The notes below the pieces were generated by a model. The model had not been told where the DNA came from. It did no database searches and saw only the letters and a list, made by a program, of their open reading frames with translations. DNA of 64,000 bases from Sphingosinicella sp. CPCC 101087 (GTDB lineage Bacteria > Pseudomonadota > Alphaproteobacteria > Sphingomonadales > Sphingomonadaceae), in contig NZ_SBFF01000008.1 in the NCBI RefSeq assembly GCF_004151485.1, positions 186,001-250,000 on the forward strand. The letters run 5' to 3'. Numbering within the stretch: position 1 is the first letter of the stretch; each line of letters opens with the position of its first letter. Made by a program: the position numbers and the translations under genes. Of this stretch, positions 42,834-49,885 are shown piece after piece.

Positions 42834-43796
42834 TCAGCCGGTGCAGCGCGCCCCGCCAAGGACGCAGAAGCGTGCGCAATGCGGGTGATTGAGCGCGACC
42901 GGCCGCATCGCCTCGCCGAGCGTCTCGCCCATCGCGAAGCCGGGATCGTAGGGCAAAAGGGTGCAGGCGACGACGTGCGGCCGCTCGGCGCCCTTCGCCT
43001 TCACCACCATGCGGCTCGACGCGCACATCATCGCTTCGGGCGACACCCGCAATATGTCCCAGCAGGCGTCGGTGATCTCGGGCACGTCCGCCGAGGCATC
43101 CATGGTCGGAAAGAGGACGAGGTGATCGACTTCGATCCCAAGTCGATCGAACAGCTGCCCGTAGCCTGTGCGGGCCTCCGCCTCGCTGCCTGCACGGCGC
43201 CCCGCGACAGCAACGCGAAAGCCGGCGCGAGCGAGCCAGACGAGGCCGTCCAGCGCCTTCTCCCACGTCTCCGCCCCTCGCTCCGCCTCATGCGGGCTCT
43301 GGCGCCAATCGTCGAGACTCACCCGCATGACGACCCGCTCGCCATGCGCGCGAGCCATTTCGAGGAGCGCGGATTCGAACCGCCGCATCGGGCGCATGGC
43401 ATTGGTGAGAACGAGCAGGTCGAAACCGCGCGCCAGCGCCGCACCCATCATCGGCACCATCTCGCGGTTCATGAAGGGCTCGCCGCCGGTGAAGCCGATC
43501 GTCCGCGTGCCATGGGCGCCCGCCTCGTCGAAATAGGCCTCGGCCTCGGCCAGGCGCAGATAGACCAAGGCGTCGTTCGTGGGCGAGCTTTCGATATAGC
43601 AGGTCCGGCAGGCGAGATTGCACAATGTGCCGGTGTTGATCCAGAGAGTGTCGAGCCGCTCGATCGCGACCGTCGCCCTTTTCTCGCCACCGGCGGTCAG
43701 GGCGGGATTGCGGAACTTGGCCGGGTCGAGCGGCCGCGCGTCCGCCACTTCAAAAGGTGACGGCGGGGCGGCGGGCATGTCCATCGCGCTCAGCAT
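42834..43796 (-). CDS. Radical SAM enzyme with probable auxiliary iron-sulfur site
   Basis: The 320-residue protein has the radical SAM CxxxCxxC motif (Cys59, Cys63, Cys66 in CNLACRTCY), the GGEP motif (TGGEPFMN) and a partial barrel. The C-terminal part has further cysteines: MMCASS, VACTLLP and HPHCARFCVLGGARC. These suggest a SPASM/Twitch-like auxiliary cluster. Such enzymes modify peptides, carbohydrates or nucleosides; the target here is unknown. It is not an obvious ArsS. The start could be 43796, 43784 or 43778. It is co-directional with msrB-msrA and probably shares their promoter. Confidence 0.85.
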   Translation of the reverse strand: MLSAMDMPAAPPSPFEVADARPLDPAKFRNPALTAGGEKRATVAIERLDTLWINTGTLCNLACRTCYIESSPTNDALVYLRLAEAEAYFDEAGAHGTRTIGFTGGEPFMNREMVPMMGAALARGFDLLVLTNAMRPMRRFESALLEMARAHGERVVMRVSLDDWRQSPHEAERGAETWEKALDGLVWLARAGFRVAVAGRRAGSEAEARTGYGQLFDRLGIEVDHLVLFPTMDASADVPEITDACWDILRVSPEAMMCASSRMVVKAKGAERPHVVACTLLPYDPGFAMGETLGEAMRPVALNHPHCARFCVLGGARCTG

Positions 43797-43802
43797 AAGC
43801 GG

Positions 43803-44429
43803 TCAGCGCGCCCCGCTCCACACCTCTTGGAGGCGGGCGTCCCGACCGCAATTCCAGCGGTAGAAGCGGTAGCGGACCGGATTGCGGCGATAATAATCCT
43901 GATGATAGGCCTCGGCGCGATAGAAGATTCCGCGCGGAAGGATCTCGGTCTCGATCGCCTTTCCGAGCTGCCGCGCGACACGCGCCTTCACCGCTTCGGC
44001 GATCCGGCGCTCGGCGGCATTGGCGACGAAAATGGCGGAACGATATTGATCGCCGCGATCGCAGAACTGACCGCCCCCGTCGAGCGGGTCGATCGTCCGG
44101 AAGAATCGTTCGACCAGCGTCGCATAGCTCACCTGCGCCGGATCGTAGACGACCCGCACCGCCTCGATGTGGCCGGTATTGCCGGCCGAGACCTGCTGGT
44201 AGGTGGGGTTGGGGACCCTTCCTCCGATATAGCCGGACAATGTTCCGGTGACGCCGGGAACATGATCGAAATCGCTCTCGGTGCACCAGAAGCAGCCGCC
44301 GGCGAAAACGGCGGTGGCAGTCCGCGCGGACCGCGGCGATCCAGTACGATCCGCACCCTGGGTCGCCACGACGGCGGCGGCCGCAACGCCTGCGACCAGC
44401 AGCAGCAGGAGGGCCAGCAACCGGCGCAT
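43803..44429 (-). CDS. msrA: Exported peptide methionine sulfoxide reductase A
   Basis: MsrA reduces S-methionine sulfoxide. The 208-residue protein starts with an uncleaved or cleaved signal (RRLLALLLLLVAGVAAAAVV), followed by the catalytic GGCFWC (Cys46; Cys49 also present), GYIGG, GHIEAV and the YHQDYY segment (about 174-179). The export signal points to the periplasm. It starts two bases after msrB ends, and both are probably transcribed from the SigF-type promoter. Confidence 0.94.
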   Translation of the reverse strand: MRRLLALLLLLVAGVAAAAVVATQGADRTGSPRSARTATAVFAGGCFWCTESDFDHVPGVTGTLSGYIGGRVPNPTYQQVSAGNTGHIEAVRVVYDPAQVSYATLVERFFRTIDPLDGGGQFCDRGDQYRSAIFVANAAERRIAEAVKARVARQLGKAIETEILPRGIFYRAEAYHQDYYRRNPVRYRFYRWNCGRDARLQEVWSGAR

Positions 44430-44431
44430 CG

Positions 44432-44929
44432 TCAACTGCCTGCCGGCGCGAATTTCAGCGCGACGCCGTTGATGCACCAGCGCTGGCCGGTCGGCGGCGG
44501 GCCATCGTCGAAGACGTGTCCGAGATGACCGCCGCAACGCCGGCAATGTGCCTCTGTACGAAGGAACACCAGGGACCGGTCCGGCCGGGTGCGGACCGCT
44601 CGTGCGATCGGACGCGTGAAGCTGGGCCATCCGGTGCCGCTGTCGAACTTGTCCTGGGAGCGGAAGACCGGCAGGTCACAGCCCGCACACAGGAAGGTAC
44701 CGCGACGACGTTCCGCATCGAGCGGGCTGGTCCCCGCGCGCTCGGTGCCTTTCTCCCGAAGCACCCGATATTGCTGCGGCGTCAGCCGGCGACGCCACTG
44801 GTCGGGAGTCAGATCGACCTCGAACGGCTCGGCGGCCGCTTCCGACCCGCGCCCGAACAGGAATCCCGCCAACCCCGCCACCGCGGCGGCTCCGGCACCG
44901 CCCAACAAACCTCTCTTGCTCATCTTCAT
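44432..44929 (-). CDS. msrB: Exported peptide methionine sulfoxide reductase B
   Basis: The 165-residue MsrB reduces the R-epimer of methionine sulfoxide. It has an N-terminal export segment (SKRGLLGGAGAAAVAGLAGF) that resembles a Tat signal but with Lys-Arg rather than Arg-Arg. The zinc site is CAGC...CRRC, SGTGWPSF is conserved, and the catalytic Cys is in RWCINGVALKF. ATG 44929 or 44923 are both possible. It is the first gene after the GTAACC/CGAA promoter and forms a unit with msrA. Confidence 0.94.
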   Translation of the reverse strand: MKMSKRGLLGGAGAAAVAGLAGFLFGRGSEAAAEPFEVDLTPDQWRRRLTPQQYRVLREKGTERAGTSPLDAERRRGTFLCAGCDLPVFRSQDKFDSGTGWPSFTRPIARAVRTRPDRSLVFLRTEAHCRRCGGHLGHVFDDGPPPTGQRWCINGVALKFAPAGS

Positions 44930-44952
44930 CGCCCGTGCCTCCTGTCCGCTAT

Positions 44953-44978
44953 TTCGGACGTAGCGGCTTTCAGGTTAC
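44953..44978 (-). promoter_or_regulatory. SigF-type ECF promoter facing msrB-msrA
   Basis: On the - strand GTAACC (44978-44973) and CGAA (44956-44953) are separated by exactly 16 bases. This equals the GTAACC-N16-CGAA element that I recall for the Caulobacter SigF (NrsF-controlled) sigma factor. It lies 24 bases before the msrB start codon and next to the sigF-like gene on the other strand. Confidence 0.75.
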
Positions 44979-44988
44979 ACCGGGTCGA

Positions 44989-45573
44989 ATGGGCGGCGAA
45001 CCTGGCAATGGCGGCGAGAGCCAAATCCCCGACAGCTGGGAAGACCTCCTCGCCGCAGCTCAGGGCGGGGACCAGCGCGCCTACCGGACCTTCCTCATGT
45101 CGATTCTGCCGTTCGTCCGCGCCGTGGCCCGTCGCCATAGCTGGTCCGATGACTCGGTCGAGGACATCGTCCAGGACAGCCTGCTGACCCTTCACCGGGT
45201 CCGCCATACCTACAGACCCGGACATCCGGTGAGGCCGTGGCTCGCCGCGATCACGACCCGGCGGGCCATCGATGCGGGCCGGCGGAGCGGACGAATCCAG
45301 GCGCGCGAGACTTCGGATCCTTCTGCCTATGAAACCTTCGCCGATCCCGCGGCGAACAGCGTAGAGGCGGCACAGGCGGCGGAGTCGGTCACGCGAATGA
45401 TGAATGAGCTGACGCCCAAGCAGAGGGAGGCGCTGGAGCTGGTGAAGCTCAAGGAATATTCGATGGCCGAGGCATCGGCCGCTTCGGGCCAATCGGTCGC
45501 CTCCCTGAAGGTGAATGTGCACCGGGCCATGCGGCGCCTGCGCAAAGGGCGCGAAGCGGAGGAAGAATCGTGA
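44989..45573 (+). CDS. sigF: ECF RNA polymerase sigma factor of the SigF/NrsF group
   Basis: The 194-residue sigma factor has region 2 (AYRTFLMSILPFVRAVARRH, then SVEDIVQDSLLTLHRVRHTY, about 56-75, and RPWLAAITTRRAIDAGRR) and region 4 (LTPKQREALELVKLKEYSMA, then SGQSVASLKVNVHRAMRRLR). ATG 44989 fits the family; an upstream start at 44935 would run into the divergent promoter. The anti-sigma NrsF is encoded directly downstream with a GTGA overlap. In Caulobacter this pair responds to metal/oxidative stress in the cell envelope. Confidence 0.92.
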   Translation: MGGEPGNGGESQIPDSWEDLLAAAQGGDQRAYRTFLMSILPFVRAVARRHSWSDDSVEDIVQDSLLTLHRVRHTYRPGHPVRPWLAAITTRRAIDAGRRSGRIQARETSDPSAYETFADPAANSVEAAQAAESVTRMMNELTPKQREALELVKLKEYSMAEASAASGQSVASLKVNVHRAMRRLRKGREAEEES

Positions 45574-46226
45574 CCAGCCGGCCGACCGAGGCGCTGATCG
45601 AATCGCTCGCCGCAGAAGCGGGGCCGGTCCGCCCGCTGGCGGCACCGCTGGCGCGGGCGACCCGGCTATTGCTCGCTCTTTCCCTCCTGTTCGCGGGCCT
45701 GATTGCGACTTTCGGCGATCCCGACGCCCTGGCCGCGCGTTTCGCGGAACGCGAACTGTTGATGGCCGCGGAGACGGCGGCGATGCTTGCCACCGGCGTG
45801 CTCGCGGTGCTCGGCGCCTTCGCCCTTGCGGTTCCGGGGGGCTCGCGCAAATGGCTGGCCGCCGCAGGCGCTGCGGCGCTGACCTGGCTGCTGCTGAGCA
45901 GCACCGGCTGCTTCGCGCTCGTTGCCGACCGCGGCGCGGACGGATGGAAGATGGACGGACATGCCGACTGCCTGCTCTTCATCGTAACGGCGGGCGCGGT
46001 GATCGGTGCGCCCTTGCTGTGGCTGCTGTCGCGAGCGCGGCCGATCGACCCCGCGCCGGTCGCGCTGCTCGGCGGCCTGGGCGCGGCGGCCCTATCCGCC
46101 TTCCTGCTGATCTTCTTCCATCCGTTCGCGGTGACCGTGCCGGATCTCGGCCTGCATCTCGCTGCGGTGCTGATCGTGATCACCGCCGCCGCTTTGCTTC
46201 GGCGCCGCGCGCTGCGTCCGGCCTGA
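45570..46226 (+). CDS. nrsF: NrsF-type (DUF1109) membrane anti-sigma factor
   Basis: The 218-residue protein has a short cytoplasmic N-terminus and six predicted transmembrane helices, the DUF1109 layout. Cys114 (STGCF) and Cys134 (HADC) correspond to the conserved cysteine pair thought to sense oxidation or thiophilic metals in NrsF. It should hold the upstream sigma factor inactive at the membrane until stress. The start is GTG 45570, overlapping the sigma gene by 4 bases. Confidence 0.92.
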   Translation: MTSRPTEALIESLAAEAGPVRPLAAPLARATRLLLALSLLFAGLIATFGDPDALAARFAERELLMAAETAAMLATGVLAVLGAFALAVPGGSRKWLAAAGAAALTWLLLSSTGCFALVADRGADGWKMDGHADCLLFIVTAGAVIGAPLLWLLSRARPIDPAPVALLGGLGAAALSAFLLIFFHPFAVTVPDLGLHLAAVLIVITAAALLRRRALRPA

Positions 46227-46233
46227 TCTGCCG

Positions 46234-48378
46234 ATGCGAGGCGCAACTGCCGGCCGCCTGGTCCTGGCGCTCTTCGTCGCGGCTGTCTTCGTCGCCTTCT
46301 TCCTGCTCGACCTCGGCGACCGGATATCGTTCGACATGCTGAAGGCGCGCCGGAGCGAACTTGCCGGCCTGCTTGCGGAACATCCGCTCGTCGTGCCGGC
46401 CTTGTTCTTCCTCTTCTACGTCGCGGCCACCGCACTCTCGATTCCCGGCGCGGCCTTGCTGACGCTCGCGGCGGGCGCGATCTTCCATTTCTGGCTCGGG
46501 CTGGTCATCGTCTCCTTCGCCGCGACGACCGGCGCCAGTCTCGCCTTCCTGTCGTCGCGCTATCTGTTCCGCGACTGGGTGCAGCGACGTTTCGGGGCAC
46601 GGCTGAAGGCGATCGATCGGGGAATCGCGCGCGACGGCCTGGTCTACCTGCTGGCCCTCAGGCTCAATCCGGCCGTCCCCTTCTTCCTCGTCAATCTCGG
46701 CATGGGGCTGACCCGGATGCCCCTGCCGAAATTCGCGCTGGTGAGCCAGATCGGCATGCTTCCGGCCACCGCCATCTACGTGAACGCGGGAACCGAGCTG
46801 GCGCAAATCCGCTCTCCTGGCGACATCGCATCGCCCGGCCTGATCGGATCGCTGGTGCTGCTCAGCCTGTTTCCGCTGGCCGGGCAATGGGCGGCCCGGT
46901 GGCTCAGGCGCCGCCGCATCTACAAGGGCTGGCGCCGGCCTCGCCGCTTCGACCGCAACCTGATCGTCATCGGCGCCGGCTCCGGCGGGCTCGTCACTGC
47001 CTATATCGCCGCGGCCGTTCGGGCGAAGGTGACGCTGATCGAAGCCCGCAAGATGGGCGGCGACTGCCTGAACACCGGCTGCGTTCCCTCGAAGACGCTG
47101 ATCCGGAGCGCCCGCGCCGCGCACGAAATCCGATCCGCCGCCCGCTTCGGCATCGCGGCGCAAGCGCCGCAGGTCGATTTCCCGGCGGTCATGCGGCGCA
47201 TCGAGAAGGCCATTGCCGACATCGCACCGGCCGACAGCGCCGAGCGCTACACCTCACTCGGCGTGGACGTTCGCCTGGGCCATGGGCGGATTGTGGATCC
47301 CTGGACCGTGGAGGTGAATGGCGCTCGGTTGACCACGGGGTCGATCGTGATCGCGGCGGGAGCCCTGCCGATCGTCCCCAACATCCCCGGAATAGCGGGA
47401 TCGGGCTATTTGACGAGCGATACGCTATGGGAGGCGCTCGCGGCGCGCGAAACCCTGCCGCGGCGCCTCGCGATCCTGGGCGGCGGCCCGATCGGGGTCG
47501 AGCTGGCGCAGGCTTTCGCCCGGCTGGGATCGGACGTGACGATCGTCCAGTCGGGTCCGCGGCTCCTGCACAGGGAGGACGAAGACGTTGCGGAAGCGAT
47601 CGCGAAAATCCTGAACTCGGAAGGCGTGACGATTCTTACCGGCCACGAAGCCATCCGGGTGGAGGGAAAGACGGTCGTCCTGCGTCCGTCCGGGGCGGAA
47701 GGCGAAGTCGCGCTGCCCTATGACGAGCTGGTCGTCGCCATCGGACGCAAGCCGCGCCTCGAAGGCTATGGGCTGGAGACGCTGGGGATCGACACCCAGG
47801 CGCCGCCGGACGTCAATCCCTGGCTGGAGACGGCTTATCCGAACATCGCCATGGTTGGAGACGTCGCCGGATCCTACCAGTTCACGCATGCCGCCTCGCA
47901 CCAGGCCTGGCACGCGGCGGTCAACGCGCTGTTCGGCGGCTTCAAGCGCTTCCGCGTGGATTATTCGGTGCTGCCGCGGGTGACCTTCACCGATCCCGAG
48001 GTGGCGCAGGTCGGCCACAACGTGCAGAGCGCCCGCGCGGCAGGGGTTTCCCACGAGATCGTCCGCTTCCCGCTCGCGCATCTCGACCGCGCCGTCGCCG
48101 AGGGCGCCCGCGACGGCTGGGTGCAGGTTCTCGTCCGGCCGGGAGGCGATCGAATCCTCGGCGCGACCATCGTCGGCCACAATGCCGGCGAGCTCATCGC
48201 CGAGATGGCGCTGGCGATGAAGCACCGGCTCGGCCTCGGGAAGCTGCTCGGCACCGTCCACGCCTATCCGACCATGGCGGAGGCGAACAAATATGCGGCT
48301 GGCACCTGGCGCCGCGCGCACCAGCCCCAACGGCTGCTGCGCTGGGCCGAATTCTATCATCGCTGGCGCCGGCGGTGA
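46234..48378 (+). CDS. VTT-domain membrane protein fused to FAD-dependent disulfide oxidoreductase
   Basis: The 714-residue protein joins two units. Residues about 1-225 form a VTT/TVP38 (SNARE-associated) membrane domain with several helices and the GAALLTLAAGAIFHFWLG re-entrant region. Residues about 240-714 are a mercuric-reductase/lipoamide-dehydrogenase-like flavoenzyme: VIGAGSGG, the redox pair Cys278/Cys283 in GGDCLNTGCVPSK, the NADPH-binding ILGGGPIGVELAQ, AMVGDVAGSYQFTH and a dimerisation domain. It lacks the MerA C-terminal Cys pair, so mercury reduction is unlikely. The gene follows nrsF by 7 bases and overlaps the DUF2064 gene, so it belongs to the stress operon. Confidence 0.92.
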   Translation: MRGATAGRLVLALFVAAVFVAFFLLDLGDRISFDMLKARRSELAGLLAEHPLVVPALFFLFYVAATALSIPGAALLTLAAGAIFHFWLGLVIVSFAATTGASLAFLSSRYLFRDWVQRRFGARLKAIDRGIARDGLVYLLALRLNPAVPFFLVNLGMGLTRMPLPKFALVSQIGMLPATAIYVNAGTELAQIRSPGDIASPGLIGSLVLLSLFPLAGQWAARWLRRRRIYKGWRRPRRFDRNLIVIGAGSGGLVTAYIAAAVRAKVTLIEARKMGGDCLNTGCVPSKTLIRSARAAHEIRSAARFGIAAQAPQVDFPAVMRRIEKAIADIAPADSAERYTSLGVDVRLGHGRIVDPWTVEVNGARLTTGSIVIAAGALPIVPNIPGIAGSGYLTSDTLWEALAARETLPRRLAILGGGPIGVELAQAFARLGSDVTIVQSGPRLLHREDEDVAEAIAKILNSEGVTILTGHEAIRVEGKTVVLRPSGAEGEVALPYDELVVAIGRKPRLEGYGLETLGIDTQAPPDVNPWLETAYPNIAMVGDVAGSYQFTHAASHQAWHAAVNALFGGFKRFRVDYSVLPRVTFTDPEVAQVGHNVQSARAAGVSHEIVRFPLAHLDRAVAEGARDGWVQVLVRPGGDRILGATIVGHNAGELIAEMALAMKHRLGLGKLLGTVHAYPTMAEANKYAAGTWRRAHQPQRLLRWAEFYHRWRRR

Positions 48379-48959
48379 GGCCGACGAGGATCCTGGTCTT
48401 CGCCAAGGCGCCGGTGACGGGACGGGTGAAGACCCGGCTGATCCCCGCGCTCGGCGCCGAGGGCGCGGCGACGCTGGCGGCGGAGATGCTCGTCCGGACG
48501 ATCGGCGAAGCGATCGCAGCCGAGGCGGGCCTCGTCGAACTTTGCGGCGATCCCGATCCCGCAGGTCCCGAATGGGCGGGACGGCTTCCGCCCGGGATCG
48601 CTTCGAGTGCGCAGGGCGAGGGCGATCTCGGTGCGCGGATGGCGCGGGCGGCGCGGCGGACGATCGAGCGCGGCGAGCGCGCCGTGCTGATCGGCACCGA
48701 CTGTCCCGATCTCGACCGGATGCGCCTGCGCCACGCGATCGCCTTCCTGGACGACCATGATGCGATCATTCACCCGACGCGGGACGGCGGCTATGCCCTG
48801 CTCGGCCTGGAGCGGTTCGATCCCTCCCTGTTCGCCGACATCGCCTGGAGCACGCCGGCCGTCGCCGAAGCGACTATGACCCGCATCCGAAGTCTCGGCT
48901 GGTCGCTCAAGGTGGGCGAGACCCTGTGCGACATAGACGAGCCGGCGGACCTTCTCTAA
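48375..48959 (+). CDS. DUF2064 (TIGR04282-type) GT-A fold transferase
   Basis: The 194-residue protein begins RILVFAKAPVTGRVKTRL, a nucleotide-binding segment, and has ERAVLIGTDCPDLD (about 95-108) and DGGYALLGL, matching DUF2064. This family (TIGR04282, described as rSAM-associated transferase 1) resembles CofC/MobA-type nucleotidyltransferases and often occurs with TIGR04283 enzymes and radical SAM proteins; here the latter two are encoded 5 kb away. The GTG start overlaps the upstream stop (GTGA). The substrate is unknown. Confidence 0.9.
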   Translation: MRPTRILVFAKAPVTGRVKTRLIPALGAEGAATLAAEMLVRTIGEAIAAEAGLVELCGDPDPAGPEWAGRLPPGIASSAQGEGDLGARMARAARRTIERGERAVLIGTDCPDLDRMRLRHAIAFLDDHDAIIHPTRDGGYALLGLERFDPSLFADIAWSTPAVAEATMTRIRSLGWSLKVGETLCDIDEPADLL

Positions 48960-48970
48960 GCGCCCGGCCT

Positions 48971-49354
48971 ATGGAGACGTTGCCGCCTTACGCGATATTC
49001 CTCGGCATCAGCAGGCGCCGGTCCGAGGAGGGCGAGACGCTCTTCGTCATGCCGTTCGCGGATGTGGTGCTAGGCCGACCGGGCTATCTCCATGGTGGAG
49101 CGATCGCAGGGCTGCTCGAATTCGCAGCGATCGGCGCGATCTACGACGCGCTCGGCACGACCGAGGAGGTGACCGTCAAGCCGATCAACGTCACCGTCAA
49201 TTTCATGCGCGGCGGCACGCAGCACGACACGTTCGCGACGGCCACCATCACCCGGCTCGGCAACCGCGTCGCCAATGTCGAGGCCCATGCCTGGCAGCAG
49301 GACCGCGCCAAGCCGATCGCCGCGGCGCAGATGAACGTGCTGTTGAAGCGCTGA
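48971..49354 (+). CDS. PaaI-type hotdog-fold thioesterase
   Basis: The 127-residue protein has the hotdog fold of PaaI thioesterases: GYLHGGAIAGLLEFAAIGAIY (about 39-59), with the HGGAI motif around the catalytic region, and VKPINVTVNFMRGG. It would hydrolyse an acyl-CoA of unknown chain. It lies 11 bases after the DUF2064 gene and ends the + strand run, before a very strong hairpin. Confidence 0.87.
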   Translation: METLPPYAIFLGISRRRSEEGETLFVMPFADVVLGRPGYLHGGAIAGLLEFAAIGAIYDALGTTEEVTVKPINVTVNFMRGGTQHDTFATATITRLGNRVANVEAHAWQQDRAKPIAAAQMNVLLKR

Positions 49355-49395
49355 GCCGGGGAAGCCCTTCGGCGCGACGACGCTCCGCAAAAGGG

Positions 49396-49432
49396 AATGC
49401 CGCGCCCCGCCAAATAGGCGAGGCGCGGCATT
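49396..49432. terminator. Strong bidirectional hairpin between convergent genes
   Basis: An 11-base stem AATGCCGCGCC/GGCGCGGCATT (49396-49406, 49422-49432) continues after one mismatch into CGCC/GGCG with loop AAATA. It lies between the stops of the thioesterase and the small secreted protein. AT pairs at the base would give short A and T ends in both directions. Confidence 0.7.
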
Positions 49433-49453
49433 CATGCGGACCTAGTCGAGTAT

Positions 49454-49729
49454 TTATTGAGGGTCCGGCTTGTCCGCGGCGTCGCTTTCGCCCTCCGGCC
49501 CGGTCTGATTGCTCTCCGGCTCCACCGGAGTATCGGCGTTGGAGTCCGTGCTCGTCGTGGTCGTCGTGGTCGTGCCCTGGTCGGCGGGTCCGGAAGCCGG
49601 CTTGTCCGCCTGCTCGGCGGTTCCGCCTTCTGCCTGTCCGCCGGCGGGTGCCGGAGTTGCGGAGTCCTGAGCAAGGGCCGGCGCGGCTGCGAAGGCCGTG
49701 GCGAGCAGAGTGACGATAACGCGTTTCAT
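49454..49729 (-). CDS. Small secreted acidic low-complexity protein
   Basis: This 91-residue protein has a clear signal peptide (MKRVIVTLLATAFAAAPALA, then QDS). The mature part is made of Ala/Gly/Pro/Glu/Asp with a run of seven Thr (about 53-59) and no hydrophobic core, so it is probably disordered. No family was recognised. Codon position bias and the good signal peptide support that it is real. It is transcribed away from the downstream strong hairpin and stands alone. Confidence 0.65.
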   Translation of the reverse strand: MKRVIVTLLATAFAAAPALAQDSATPAPAGGQAEGGTAEQADKPASGPADQGTTTTTTTSTDSNADTPVEPESNQTGPEGESDAADKPDPQ

Positions 49730-49885
49730 GGCTTCTCCTGAGGGTCGTTTCGTGGATTTCCCCTGTTGCCGAAAGCCTAGCGTCCTGCCGGAAGCGCGTT
49801 CAATTGCGGGAGGCCGCACTTTGCGGTGGTTCGTTCCGTTTAAGCCACGCCGTATCGCAGGCGCCAGCGGTCCGGACCGCCGGGC

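Noticed and set aside
46234-48378. Mercuric reductase (merA)
   Set aside because: The CxxxxC pair is shared by all disulfide reductases of this family; the N-terminal MerP-like domain and C-terminal Cys pair are missing and there are no other mer genes.
41256-49354. Arsenosugar cluster as such
   Set aside because: No arsM, arsenite transporter or clear ArsS is present; only the transferase families and the phosphorylase match, so it is kept as a hypothesis.
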